64,000 bases of DNA from Ilyonectria destructans (Eukaryota; Ascomycota; Sordariomycetes; Hypocreales; Nectriaceae): the NCBI GenBank assembly GCA_020740775.1, contig JAHEWK010000005.1, forward strand, positions 1,302,001 to 1,366,000. The letters are read 5' to 3'. Of the stretch, positions 23,651 through 34,618 are shown piece after piece. The position numbers were made by a program, and so were the translations under genes. Below the pieces are notes generated by a model. That model made no database searches. It was not told the DNA's origin and worked only from the letters and a program-made list of their open reading frames with translations. Within the stretch, counting starts at the first letter, position 1. Each line of letters opens with the position of its first letter.

Positions 23651-25180
23651 ATGACTTTCGCGACCGAAATCCACACCTTCCACTCGGGCAAGCCCCAACC
23701 GGAATCCTCTTCCTCCACGTCCACCTTCACCTCGGTCGACCCCAGCACCGCGAAGCCCCTCGCTACAATCTACACCACTACTCCTGCCCAGCTCAACGAC
23801 ACCATCGCTGCGGCTCAGGCTGCTTTCCCCGACTGGTCCCAGACCCCGGCTCCCCGCCGTGCCGAAATCCTGCTGCGCGCCGCCGCCATCCTCCGAGAGC
23901 GCAACGACCAGCTCGCCCTCACCGAGACCCTCGACACCGGCAAGGCCTGGTCTGAGACCTCCACCGTCGACGTCGTCACTGGCGCCGACGTCCTCGAATA
24001 CTATGGCCACCTCGCTGCTGGCAGCCTCCCCGGACACCACACCCGCCTGCGGGCCGATGCCTTCGTCCTCACAAGCCACGAGCCTCTCGGCGTCTGTGCC
24101 GGCATCGGTGCCTGGAACTATCCCATCCAGATTGCTCTGTGGAAGTCGGCCCCGTGTCTCGCTGCCGGCAACTGCATGGTCTATAAGCCCAGTGAGGTGA
24201 CGCCTCTCCATGCAAACACCCTCGCCGAAATCTACATCGAGGCTGGTGTGCCCCCTGGTGTCTTCAGTGTTGTCTACGGCGATGGGCCCAGCGTTGGCGC
24301 CCCCCTTGTCGCTCATGACGGCATTGCCAAGGTCAGCTTCACTGGCCAGGTCAGCACTGGCAGCAAGGTCGCCAGCGAGGCTGCCAAGGGCATGAAGGGC
24401 ATCACCATGGAGCTCGGCGGCAAGAGTCCCCTCGTCATACTGCCCGATGCCGACGTCGATGAGGCCGCCGATGTTGCCATGGTTGCCAACTTCTTCTCCA
24501 CCGGCCAGGTGTGCACAAATGGAACCCGCGTCTTCGTCCCCGATACTCTGCTGAGTAGGGTCGAGGCAGCCCTGGTTGAGAGGTGCCGCGATGGCCTTCG
24601 CATGGGTCTGCCCAGAGATAAAAATACCAACTTTGGCCCCATGGTCAGCGCCGCGCAACAGGAAAAGGTTAAGATGTACATTCAGCTTGGCCGAGATGTC
24701 GACCGGGCTAGAGTCCTCTATGATGGATCCCTCGCCGCTCAGAAGACATTGCCTACGGCGGATGGCTTCTGGGTTCCCCCAGTCATCTTTACCGACTGTA
24801 CCGACGAGATGCGCATTACTCGTGAGGAGATATTTGGTCCTGTCATGTGCATCCTACCCTACAAGACGGCTGGAATGGATACTAGGGATTGGCTGCAACC
24901 GCTCATTGCACGAGCCAACGACACTCCCATGGGCTTGGCTGCTGGCGTTGTCTCGTCCGATGTCGGTTTGGCTCAAGATGTTATCAAGAAGCTCCATGCT
25001 GGCATCACTTGGATCAATACCTGGGGTGAGTCTCCTGCTGAGATGCCTGTGGGTGGATGGAAGATGAGCGGCGTCGGGGTTGAGAATGGTATCGAGGGAA
25101 TCCGGGCCTACATGAGGACCAAGAGCACCCTAGTACAGCTTGGCAAGGGCGCATGCAAGGGCGTGTTTGCCAAGCTGTAG
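23651..25180 (+). CDS. Betaine-aldehyde dehydrogenase (ALDH family, peroxisomal)
   Basis: Single exon, 509 aa, the usual length for this family. The frame stays open upstream to a TTG at 23501, but the first ATG is 23651. ALDH signatures are all present: the ATSHEPLG-like stretch with GIGAWNYP, the Rossmann segment FTGQVSTGSKV, catalytic Glu254 in MELGGKSP and nucleophile Cys288 in TGQVCTNGTR. The FTGQVSTG and GQVCTNGTRVFV segments resemble betaine-aldehyde dehydrogenases (BetB/BadA), which oxidise betaine aldehyde to glycine betaine with NAD(P)+. The C-terminus AKL is a PTS1 signal, matching the SRL of the divergent choline oxidase, so both steps probably occur in peroxisomes. As I recall, Aspergillus fumigatus also keeps its choline oxidase and betaine-aldehyde dehydrogenase genes adjacent. 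Substrate assignment rests mainly on this pairing. Confidence 0.92.
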   Translation: MTFATEIHTFHSGKPQPESSSSTSTFTSVDPSTAKPLATIYTTTPAQLNDTIAAAQAAFPDWSQTPAPRRAEILLRAAAILRERNDQLALTETLDTGKAWSETSTVDVVTGADVLEYYGHLAAGSLPGHHTRLRADAFVLTSHEPLGVCAGIGAWNYPIQIALWKSAPCLAAGNCMVYKPSEVTPLHANTLAEIYIEAGVPPGVFSVVYGDGPSVGAPLVAHDGIAKVSFTGQVSTGSKVASEAAKGMKGITMELGGKSPLVILPDADVDEAADVAMVANFFSTGQVCTNGTRVFVPDTLLSRVEAALVERCRDGLRMGLPRDKNTNFGPMVSAAQQEKVKMYIQLGRDVDRARVLYDGSLAAQKTLPTADGFWVPPVIFTDCTDEMRITREEIFGPVMCILPYKTAGMDTRDWLQPLIARANDTPMGLAAGVVSSDVGLAQDVIKKLHAGITWINTWGESPAEMPVGGWKMSGVGVENGIEGIRAYMRTKSTLVQLGKGACKGVFAKL

Positions 25181-27339
25181 ACGATTTGACGATACCCATG
25201 TAGAACTGAACGATTAAAACTGCTACGATTGACTTATTTTTTGGCGCCATGATATCGTGCTTTGTTATATCATTTTCCCCATCCAGTTGTTGTACTCATC
25301 GCGCCCTGGTTAATCTGTATCTATTTTGGCTCGCTCGTGGCGAACTGTAGGGTAGCAGCAGCCGAGTCTAGGAAGTCGGTCATTCTACGACTGCCCAAGA
25401 AACAACGATGTGGCATCGCTGTACTTTCGAACTTCTTTCAAGAGCACATGTATCTAGTTTGCTAATACAGTTTGGAATTGAAAGCTAGGGAGTATAATAC
25501 GGGTAACGACATTAAAGTTGACAAGACATGTTGAGAAGGACGCTTATATTATTCACTCTTGATAGGCAACGAAAGAATTTAAAAATCATTGGACCGGCCA
25601 GAGGAATAAAAAGATGTAATGGACGCTGGGTGTGACGCTTTATTGAGATATAAAACCACGTGGAGCTGCGGGTTATCTCATGAACACCTATCTGGGCGCG
25701 CTACCACGGTGAAAATGGCGAGGAACAATTTTCTCTCGCCATACATATCAATGGGAGGCCAGTCTGAATATTTTTGTAAAAACCCGATTTCAGAAGGTCA
25801 CCCCTGAGAATGCAAGAGTTCCAACTCTAAAAAACAGGTCTTCGCGTAGATAGCAACAACACCAACAGTAGCGATAATGAGAATGATGAGAAGGCTTCAC
25901 TCAACGGACAGCAACGAAGAAACCATCGATTCCACAGCCGACCGATTTAACCGAGCGGCCGGTCTGTATCTCGAAATATTCGACAGTCTCGCTTCAACGC
26001 CGATAGAGGGTATCCAATTGACCAGTGGAGAGTTCTTCTACCAAGACTCATTTGAATGGCAGCTGTGAGCCATCGACAACCAACTCATTACAGGCCTAAT
26101 GAAACAACACTAATTCATCTTCATGACTATGACCCAAGCTTTATTGGATAACCAAATTTCTGTCATTTTACCCGGGCGACATGGAGAGTTTGTGTGATCA
26201 ATGAGATGGACCTAGTAATTTGGACTATACCACCCCTCCCAATGATATTGTCAACAATGAAATATTATACTTCAAAGACGTTTGACCAACTGTAAGTTTA
26301 ACTGTGGAAAACGAGGTTAAGAAGCACGAATGGATAGCCAGACCCAACTTTTGGGGTGCAAACATCGTGACTTCATGGCGCCGTGGTGAGCCGAGCAGGA
26401 CAACTCCTTGGGTTCCTACTCCATCATATCGCAGTTGACATGAAATTGAACAAGTGTTATGGGCTATACTGTAAGCCGTACATGCAGCTAGAATTGTGCA
26501 GGTGGAACAATGCACAACCTCTTAACGTTCAGATCGATGTTGACGGCAACGCATGGGTAGCTGAATCTGCAGAAATTCTAGTGTGGAAAACCAAGGGGAA
26601 GTTAAACAAGATAGAGGAGATCTAAAACGTCTGGAAAATATCATCAAACTCATGAAGGATATCCCTGGCGACATAAGTTAGAACCATAGTAACCCAAGAC
26701 AGGCGGACTCATCATGTCAAGGATACTCATCTATCTGCCTATTGTTCATTCGTACCAACTTATGTATGATCTGTGGCCTTCGAATTATTTTTAGGGTGCC
26801 TTAGTTCTTAGAGTTTGTCAGCACAGCTTGATTTGTAAACACGAAATTTTATGACTTTATTTATAAGCCTGCTGACATCGTGTCTGCAATGCACAGTTTG
26901 CTTGCTTTAATATTGCGAAATCCACCTCTCATAGTCGCTAAATTCACTGACGTCTAAAACCTGGCTTGTCGATTCGATCCCGCAGCCCTAGGAGTCCAGT
27001 GAGAGGCCAAAAGGAGACATAATACAACATTTTCCTTTCCCTTGGAAAGAATCATCCTCCACGAGCGAATTCGCTAAAAGAATGGTGCATCACTAGTAAT
27101 CGCACTATATGTTCCAGCAACCTGTAAGTTTACTTACAGATACCATCCCTATAAGGACGCTTGTCAGAAGTGCCTTGCCGTGAGCACTACTTACCCCGCT
27201 CGAGGTAGACACCATCGTCATAATTTCCAGCCTCGCTCTTTGTATCCTTCACCTGGGAGACATTATTGTTGAATTCTAATATAATTCATTCACTCCTCTG
27301 CATCATCCAAAAACCAGCATATCTCCAAGAGACGACAAG
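25181..27339. other. Intergenic, 2.2 kb, no gene called
   Basis: A+T-richer than the neighbouring genes. Two short plus-strand frames (25877-26068, 63 codons from a true ATG; 26383-26625) resemble nothing I recognise and have no flanking splice signals that extend them convincingly. They may be debris of a lost gene. The last 100 bp before 27340 form the promoter/5' UTR of the next gene, with an AATATAAT-type stretch near 27278. Confidence 0.5.
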
Positions 27340-28687
27340 ATGAAGGCACTCGTCCTCACCCCATCCACCCGCGAAGCAGCCGTCCGCGAACTTTCCCGCC
27401 CAGTTCCGGGTGTCGGGGAGGTGCTCATTCGTGTCCACGCTGTGGCTTTAAATCCGGTTGATTCGCTTTATGTCTCCCATCCGATCGCCATTCAGGAATA
27501 TCGTGTTATTGGCACCGACTTTGCGGGCATCGTCGTTGGCGCCAGCCCAGAGCTTGCCGGGTCACCCGATCCGAGGACGAAGTCGGGTGGACGAGTCGCA
27601 GGATTCCTTCAAGGAGGTTTGTCTATTCTTTTCTTATTTGCTTCTTCACTTCATTTCCATTTTCCAGATCGGGTTGGTAGAAACAATACAGACCTAACTG
27701 TCATGTCACCTCGGTAGCCTGCTCTGTCAATGATCGCCCAGGTGCGTTCGCAGAGTACATCACAGCGCCATATGACCTGGTATGGAACGTGCCTAAAGGT
27801 CTTTCCCTCGAAGCTGCATCTGCGGTCAGCATGTGTGGTCTCACTGCTGCTCAAGGCGTCTTTGTCCGTCTCGGGCTTCCAAGCCCCTTCGCGTCGAGTT
27901 CTGGTGCGCTCCCCGTTGAGAATCGGGACACACATAGCCCCATCAATGTCTTCATTTACGGTTCTTCAACTTCACTGGGCCTCTACGCCGCCCAACTCGT
28001 GCGCCTTTCTTTCCTTGCATCAGGTCGCAAGATTCGTCTTATTGGGGCGGCGAGTGCTTCAAAACACGACTTTCTTCGCAAGGCACCGTACTCGTATGAC
28101 GCACTTGTGGACTATCGGGACTCAGACTGGCCGGACAAAGTACGGGAAGCAACTGCTGGTGCAGGTGTGGACTACGCTATTGACTGTATCTCGGAGGGCG
28201 CGACAGTCGAAAAAGTCCACAGCACTTTTGGCCCGCAGGGTCGATTCGCGGTGTTTCGGAGCCCAGGTGGCGGGGGTTTCGACACCTCTCGCTTGAGGGT
28301 GAAGCCTATTTATGGTGCTGTATGGGAAGGACTGGGAGTTGAGATTGGTTACAATGGTTCGTCCTGTTCTCCTTGTCCTTGTTATCTGCGGTGGCTTCTC
28401 GCCAGGTTTGCTGATTTACCTTCCCAGGCCAGACTATTCCTGCCAGTCCGCCTGCAAGGGATTTTGCAACAAAATTCTTTGCCTTCCTAAGCTCCGGTGC
28501 CGAAGAGGGCAAGATAAACTTGGAGCCAAATCCCCTACGTATCATGCCGGGTGGGCTGAAGCGAGTGGTGCCTGACGGGTTTACATTGCTGGGGGGTGAT
28601 GGAGTGACGTCGAGAACGACAACGAGAGGCGAGTCGGAGCATATGCGGCCAATTAGTGCGGAGAAGATGGTATATGTAATCGAGTAG
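27340..28687 (+). CDS. Zinc-less medium-chain reductase, trans-enoyl-reductase type
   Basis: Three exons (27340-27616, 27718-28356, 28428-28687) giving 391 aa. Introns of 101 and 71 bp are both phase 1 and their removal restores family sequence across each junction. The N-terminal GroES-like fold reads PVPGVGEVLIRVHAVALNPVDS and YRVIGTDFAGIVV; the Rossmann part has VFIYGSSTSLGLYAAQL, an NADPH-binding loop. The Cys/His zinc ligands of true alcohol dehydrogenases are missing. This is the pattern of fungal zinc-less reductases such as the ToxD/LovC trans-acting enoyl reductases, which reduce enoyl intermediates for polyketide synthases or act as quinone/enone reductases. No PKS is nearby, so the substrate is open. 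The C-terminal GGLKRVVPDGFTLLGGDG is a typical extension of these proteins in filamentous fungi. Confidence 0.88.
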
Positions 28688-30365
28688 AGAATTAAGCAGA
28701 GGTATGCCAGGTTGCTAAAGAAACTGGTTGGCAAATCTTTGTCAGACTTTTGTACTAGTCTTCTTCCCAAGTACTGCACAGTTCGTCCTGGATAGAAGGC
28801 TAAGCAATAACACGAAGGAAAGTGTACAACTCCCCTAAACTTCAAGCTTCCCGGCCCCTTTGTCAACTCAGAGCCAAGTGGTAGGTCGCTCGAAACATAG
28901 CTCGATTCCAGGCGTCACCTTTGCTCGCCGAGTTCCTCTGACTCTTTAGGTCTGAGCCAAGTCCTTTTTCATAGTAGATTCCTCCTACGGTCTCCAGGAA
29001 TACAACCTTGTCGCGAAAAGCTCACCGTGAAGGTTGTCCGTGCCTACCTTTGCACGGAAACCTGGTAACGCTGTGAACAGTCTTGGTTCGTGACCCTTCG
29101 GCCGTCAATCTAGCGGACTGAACTAGCCTAGCCTGTGTACCACGATATTCTTTTTGCGAAGTGCTATTAATCCTCGGGCGATTGGTAGCGAATTACGGGG
29201 ATCGCAGGGTGTCATTTTGGATTGACTTTGGAAGACTTGACGTCCTGCGTCATCCAATCTAATTACAGCACACTCATATATGTTGCCCCAACGCTCGTGG
29301 CAAGTCCAGAGTGCTACTGGTCATGCAATCGTGTCTTGGCATATTGAGCAGAGGTTTGGTAGAAGCTCACGATGAACTGGAGCCCAACCTGAAGGTCATC
29401 GCCGAGGCCCATAGGGTCAACGCAACCGATGAAAAGGGTATCCATTATGGCAAAAAATACTCCGAGACCGAAGTTGACTCTACTACGGGAAACCTCTTCG
29501 GCCGGAGAAAATGGAAGCCAACGTGGACGTGAACAAGGCCATGACATATTCCCATCCGACCTTCTGTAAACATCATAACTAACCCCCAGTCGTTGAAGCG
29601 TAGAATCTGACCTAAATTTGATAAGAATTCGCTTCGCTTGGCGATTTTACTAACTCGTCACAGCCGCAAATTTCAAGCTCCCTGTTGCCATTTGTCGTCA
29701 TCGATTTTGGTCTTCACGGTCTCATGCCAGCCACTAGCTCTTTCTCCAACCTCGCATCCGGTAAGCAAACCACATCTTGGTTTTATCATCAACTTCATTG
29801 CCAGAGTCAAGGCCTTTTTGGCATGCTGTCTAGGTTGTAATTGTAATATTCTACCCTCGCCCACGAACGCGTAAGACTCAATAACTGAAAGATGTCTCTG
29901 CCTGTGATGGCTTTCTGTACAAACATCCAAACCGACGCTGCGGCTTATGTATATCTTGACCAGCATAAATGACATTAGTTATGCCTTTAATACTTTTATG
30001 GTCCATGCCACTGCCTCAAGAATTGATTCTCTTTAGCTTTACATGAACGTCCTGGGTGTGTGGCGTGATTCCAGTAACGCAGCTTCCTTAAATTGGTTGA
30101 TCTTTAGGCTAACAGGCAGGGGGGCTATTATGGACTAGGTATCTGCCTCGACTCTCATACGTAACTTCAAGGGCTGATTAAGTAAAAACTCTAATCTAAC
30201 TTCTGTCTGCTCCCTCAAGGTGAGCAAGTTGCCGGCACAAGGGTAAAAACTCTATGATACACAAATGCCTGCCTATACAATCTGTATATACCACGTTGGT
30301 TACATCGGCTCTGACAATCACGAGCTTTTATTCTTAATATAAACACGTATCAATTATTACTATAT
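28688..30365. other. Intergenic, 1.7 kb, no gene called
   Basis: This contains the 3' ends of the reductase gene and of the minus-strand lyase gene. One frame of about 70 codons (first ATG 29323, to 29532, plus strand) is unrecognised and lacks support. The A+T content rises towards 30.3 kb. I see no RNA gene or repeat. Confidence 0.5.
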
Positions 30366-33149
30366 CTAGCTAGTAAGAGCCTCTCCTACCAGAGCTAAAT
30401 TCTGAATTGCTGCCAAACCATATTGAGCAACATCATTTGTTGAAATCCAAGATGCTTCCTCCACTGGCATCAATACACTACTTCCGTTAAGGTATGTAGT
30501 GTTCCAGGGAGCAGCTGCAGAAAACCCATCTGTGTTAAAAAACTCGTTCCAGGCTCGCTTCTTAATTGTCGAGTTACCCAGCTGATTGGCCGCGTATGCT
30601 GTAAGTCGAGAATGTCCCTGGAACAGGTTTAAGCTGCCAAAGTTAGAACCATACCGGGCAGCTTGCTCTTGTTTTGTTGCCCCGAAGTAGTAGCAATAGT
30701 CGAGCCATGCCTCCTTGAAACCCTTCGGCAGAGTGCTGCCGTAGTACTCTATCGCTTCTGACACAACCTCCAGTAACCCAAAAACAGCCGAGAGATGAGA
30801 AACGGACACATAACCGAGGTTCTTAGGATCGGCAGGAGGGGGCCCAAGGGTTCCCAGCTCAAGATCATAGAGGCCAGCGCCCGTCACGAAGCCGTTTGTG
30901 AGATTTGCTATACCCGTGATTGTGCTTGTGAGCTTTGCCTTCGATTCTTCCCAGCGCGATCCTCGCCGCTCCCATTCGATGAGCCATCCACCCGCAAGAG
31001 CAGACCAATCCGTTCCCAGACCAATTGCAACTGTTGAATTTGGAGTTGGGGTCCATCCGTCTGTCCGAACCTTCCTATTCGGATCCAGAATTCCGTACGT
31101 TTTGTCTGTATCGAGCAGCTCTTCTAGTAGTTCACCGACTCGCTCGTCGCCACCTGAGAGGTAGTAAAAGTACTTCCGATACTGGGGTTGAGAGATTCGA
31201 GCTTGCTTGGCACTGTCGCTCCAATGTTGAACACCATGGCGTGTGCCTAGGCCTTTCCAGTTGCCCAGATGGTATACGTCAACCTCTCCAGTATGCCGTG
31301 TCAACGCCTCAGCAAACCGATAAATATCCTCCCGACCAGTACGGAGGAAGTAGAGCCAGAAGAAAAGATCAGGGGAAAGCTCAGAGTTATCCCACGCATA
31401 CCCTCCAACATCATAACGCCAAGTGTGTCTGTCGGTGTCATATGTGTGCATAAAATCTCCGTAGTCGAGGAACCCATACCACCTGCGCTGCTCAACTTGG
31501 TCTTGATAGAATTTGGCTAGGAAATCGAGATGAGTTTCCAAAGTCTTTGCGGCATCGCTACTGGTATCTGGAACGTCCCAGTACGAGCCGAGTGCCTTTG
31601 TGTCCTTGATGTAACTCGGGTTGGCTACCAAGACCGGAGGGTTGTTGACATAGGTAACCAGTGTGGACAGGGTTTCCCTTGATGGCGTTTGATCAAATGC
31701 AATCAGAGAGATCTCACTCGTTCTGGCGATACCGTAAGGAGTATTGAAACCGCCCTCCCAATCTTCGTACGTGATCTGAAGCGCATCTAGCTCATCTTCG
31801 TAGCCATCCTGCCCCAAGCCATTGTGGAAAGGGCGGAGATCTAATGGCTCCGCAGATGGACTATACAACCATAGTGTGATGCTTCCAGTGTCAGAGGCTG
31901 CGTTGGAAATATCGAAGCCAGTAGGGTAGCGCTTCCAGAAATCACGGAGCCCTACTGCGAGGCCTCCAGTGGTCGCCCCGCCAAGGTATGCGAGCCCTTC
32001 AGCCCGAGTTCCACCCGGTATATTGATCCAACTTTGTCCAGCCTTGGTTCTCTTCTTGAGCGTAAATCCGTCGGGGGAGAGTTGACTGAGGGAGTAGTCG
32101 TTCCAAGTTGGAATCCAATGAAGTCTGGAAGAGACTCTCGTGTCCCAAGTAGCAGCATCGGGAAGCTCGGTTCCATCAAACTGGGCAGTCTTAACCACTG
32201 TTCCTGGATCCCGTCGCAATCCAGTGATGCCTTGCACGGCTTCATTAAGCAGACCACCGTCAACTCCTGCGATTCTGATGTGGCGATTATACATCTCTTC
32301 ACCATCTAACGGAACATCAAACCGGATCCCGATGCCGGTGATGAAGTCGCTTGTAGCATTGCCATCAAAAACAAGGCTGTGGACAATCTTGATTGACTCC
32401 GAGTTGGAATACAAGTAAAATCGCAGCACAAACTGCAGCCACGCATCATGAGACGAGGAGCCTGTAACTTGATGATCTCCTCGAATGGTGACTAGTGCAC
32501 GAACAGATGTCTGCTCTGAAATTGAGACGTCACTTATACGACTCTCAAAGTTGAAGAAGTCGATGGACGAATTCCCACGAGCTTCTGGGATATCTGCTAC
32601 TCCGGACTGGGAATACAGGACCAACTTTCCGTTTTGGCCGACTTTCTTGCCGCTTTTCGTCTCGATTGTTTTGAGAATAGTGCTGCCTGTCTTGGGGAAC
32701 GAGGCAATGAGCTTTCCGGTGTCGACCTTGATCTCATCCGAGGACTCAGTGACAACAATGCCGGTGGTTGTGTCGTCTGCTCGGGCTGAAGCAGTGGAGT
32801 TGGTCGAACCACTTGATGCGGTCGCTTTGACAGTGTATCCTTCGGATATCAAGTCTAATCCCGGGATTGCGTGGCCTGTCCACTTCACGGAGCCGTCCGA
32901 CCAGTACCCAGTGACCCAAGACTGGAGGTCAATAGTCTGGCCCGAGGTGCCTGAGATTGAAAATTTGGTGCTCTCTGGCCAATGTTTCCCACGTGGCCAT
33001 GGGAGCCCAAAAGTAGTGCCTGAATGCAGTGTTGGTGTTTTGCCAAGCCAATTGACAGTCGCTGATGAGCTAGAATTCCCATTCGCAGCTGAGACGGGAC
33101 GGCCGAAGAGGGCCGACACGGCGAGAAGACATAAAGTTAATGGTGACAT
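30366..33149 (-). CDS. Secreted exo-rhamnogalacturonan lyase-like protein (PL26)
   Basis: Single exon of 927 aa from the ATG at 33149. An in-frame ATG at 33236 exists, but it lies only about 22 bp from a TATA box, whereas MSPLTLCLLAVSALFGRPVSA from 33149 is a proper signal peptide, so the downstream ATG is the likely start. The mature protein begins with the NWLGKTPTLHSGTTFGLPWPRG segment and runs through DLQSWVTGYWSDGSVKWTGHA, EMYNRHIRIAGVDGG and YDVGGYAWDNSELSPDLFFWLYF; together with its length this matches the Penicillium chrysogenum exo-rhamnogalacturonan lyase (PcRGLX, PL26) family. Such enzymes release unsaturated disaccharides from the ends of the rhamnogalacturonan-I backbone outside the cell. 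Several NxS/T sites fit a secreted glycoprotein. Family recognised by eye, activity inferred; other YetA-like uncharacterised proteins are the alternative. Confidence 0.82.
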   Translation of the reverse strand: MSPLTLCLLAVSALFGRPVSAANGNSSSSATVNWLGKTPTLHSGTTFGLPWPRGKHWPESTKFSISGTSGQTIDLQSWVTGYWSDGSVKWTGHAIPGLDLISEGYTVKATASSGSTNSTASARADDTTTGIVVTESSDEIKVDTGKLIASFPKTGSTILKTIETKSGKKVGQNGKLVLYSQSGVADIPEARGNSSIDFFNFESRISDVSISEQTSVRALVTIRGDHQVTGSSSHDAWLQFVLRFYLYSNSESIKIVHSLVFDGNATSDFITGIGIRFDVPLDGEEMYNRHIRIAGVDGGLLNEAVQGITGLRRDPGTVVKTAQFDGTELPDAATWDTRVSSRLHWIPTWNDYSLSQLSPDGFTLKKRTKAGQSWINIPGGTRAEGLAYLGGATTGGLAVGLRDFWKRYPTGFDISNAASDTGSITLWLYSPSAEPLDLRPFHNGLGQDGYEDELDALQITYEDWEGGFNTPYGIARTSEISLIAFDQTPSRETLSTLVTYVNNPPVLVANPSYIKDTKALGSYWDVPDTSSDAAKTLETHLDFLAKFYQDQVEQRRWYGFLDYGDFMHTYDTDRHTWRYDVGGYAWDNSELSPDLFFWLYFLRTGREDIYRFAEALTRHTGEVDVYHLGNWKGLGTRHGVQHWSDSAKQARISQPQYRKYFYYLSGGDERVGELLEELLDTDKTYGILDPNRKVRTDGWTPTPNSTVAIGLGTDWSALAGGWLIEWERRGSRWEESKAKLTSTITGIANLTNGFVTGAGLYDLELGTLGPPPADPKNLGYVSVSHLSAVFGLLEVVSEAIEYYGSTLPKGFKEAWLDYCYYFGATKQEQAARYGSNFGSLNLFQGHSRLTAYAANQLGNSTIKKRAWNEFFNTDGFSAAAPWNTTYLNGSSVLMPVEEASWISTNDVAQYGLAAIQNLALVGEALTS

Positions 33150-33256
33150 GGCGTGAAAGCACCGCAATAGCTCTACGAAAGGCCAACTGCAATGCAAGGC
33201 TTCTTTCAATAAAGATACTGATTGGAAGGCCTCCATCTACATGGTCACGCACTACG

Positions 33257-33264
33257 CTTTATAG
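33257..33264 (-). promoter_or_regulatory. TATA box of the PL26-like gene
   Basis: CTATAAAG on the minus strand, about 110 bp upstream of the ATG at 33149 and about 22 bp upstream of the rejected ATG at 33236. The spacing supports the signal-peptide start. Confidence 0.55.
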
Positions 33265-33584
33265 CAGTGAGCGACGCAACTTCCTCTGTCCATCGCAATT
33301 TCGGACCATTTCCCTCGTGCTCTGTAGCAAGCTCTGTCCGGAGATTGCGAGAGACCTTTCCGCCCGTGAGATGGTGAATCTCGGGCGAAAGTGTGACGAG
33401 CTGGGTTGGTCAAAGGTGTAAGTCGACTAGCCCTTGTGTTTATCCGCCAGGGGAAGATTCGCAATGGCCCCGGGCAATGGCCCAATCAGTATGGACGATG
33501 ATACCATAAGTTACTCAGTATAGTTTGCAGCCGAATAACGCGGGGTGATCAGCATATACTAAATTACAGGGTAACGTTCGGCTC

Positions 33585-33612
33585 TCGATCGACCGACAAC
33601 AGGGTCGATCGA
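33585..33612. repeat. Perfect 10-bp inverted repeat (hairpin)
   Basis: TCGATCGACC (33585-33594) and GGTCGATCGA (33603-33612) separated by 8 bp. This is a perfect potential hairpin or dimeric binding site in the divergent promoter region; its function is unknown. Confidence 0.6.
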
Positions 33613-34524
33613 AAGCTACACTCAGCATGGTACTGTCCGTTCGAACCAGACTTTTTGGCTTGGCTATTTTGCCATCGACGGCATGGGGAAGCGAACCAAT
33701 TAGATGCCGGCGTGTGTCAACCCATGCCATTTAATCCTCGCATACGGAGAATCATGAAATAGGGTTACCACCAATCGGCGCGCACGCTCTCTTCGCATCT
33801 GCCAAGAAGAGGGGTATTCGGGCGAAGCTTTCTTTCGGGGATTGACTTTGGCCGGAGACCCGGCCTCACGCCGATGGCAACATACCAGAACGGGACGGGA
33901 TGAATGGTGCTTCATGCATGCTGATATTAAGGGGCTTGATGGGTGGATCTTTGTTCTCTAGGTATTATGTCGTAAGAATTTGCCTTTTTTTCTACATTGA
34001 GAGTATACCTGATCAGGAAATAGTCGTAACGGAAAACCGACCATGTCATGCGGGGACGATGAATACACTTATTACACATGATGTGATGGCTTATGCCGTT
34101 GGAGAATCTCGTACGTGTCGATACATCTCATATGTCCTAGTGGGCGATAAGGCGGTCTTCCGCATTACAGACTCAGAGTCAATGTCAGCCAACTGATTCC
34201 TTTGGGCTTATTGTAAAGACGGCTACAATCGCAACATTGATGGCTCTGGTAACGACAAGAGGAGGGCGAAATAGAAATGGTCGAATCTCAAATATCCAAT
34301 TACGTCAACTTCTTGCAATTGGGTTGAGAAGCGGGGAGAACATTTATTGGCTTGATAAATCGCTTGTTCAGAAATCAATTTTACGCGATAGTGGTGGCTT
34401 TGAGAGTATGCGGAAGTTGATGAAAAGCGAACTGGAGAGGTATTAAAAAACCAGAGACCGCTTTGCAGCGGGGCTCAATTGCAGGTGGGTTCCGAGCATT
34501 CCATCGCTTCGGAAAGTGCTGTTC

Positions 34525-34618
34525 CATTCCGACTGCCACTAAGCGCGGCCCGCCAATCGGTCATGTAATTCCCATATAGTGATTGGTTGGTAACTGCCGA
34601 CTTCCCCTCATTCCGACT
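34525..34618 (+). promoter_or_regulatory. Direct repeats CATTCCGACT with CCAAT boxes
   Basis: Two exact copies of CATTCCGACT, 84 bp apart, flank a CCAAT and an ATTGG box, 140-235 bp upstream of the cytochrome b2-like ATG. The arrangement resembles an upstream activating region; the factor is unknown. Confidence 0.35.

Noticed and set aside
23630..24658. 342-codon minus-strand frame opposite the aldehyde dehydrogenase
   Set aside because: Antisense shadow with the same biased composition; the sense frame is an unmistakable ALDH.
25877..26625. Two short plus-strand frames of 63 and 80 codons
   Set aside because: Unrecognised, in different frames, and no intron that joins them into a sensible protein was found.
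26960..26985. tRNA B-box-like sequence GATTCGATCCC
   Set aside because: No D arm, acceptor stem or A box could be aligned around it, and the closing T-stem pair fails.
29323..29532. 70-codon plus-strand frame
   Set aside because: Unrecognised and isolated; no supporting signal.
33150..33236. Upstream in-frame ATG giving a 29-residue longer PL26-like protein
   Set aside because: It buries the signal peptide and lies only about 22 bp from the TATA box; the ATG at 33149 is more plausible.
33900..34446. Two short plus-strand frames upstream of the cytochrome b2-like gene
   Set aside because: No family resemblance; the second starts properly only at 34240. More likely promoter DNA.
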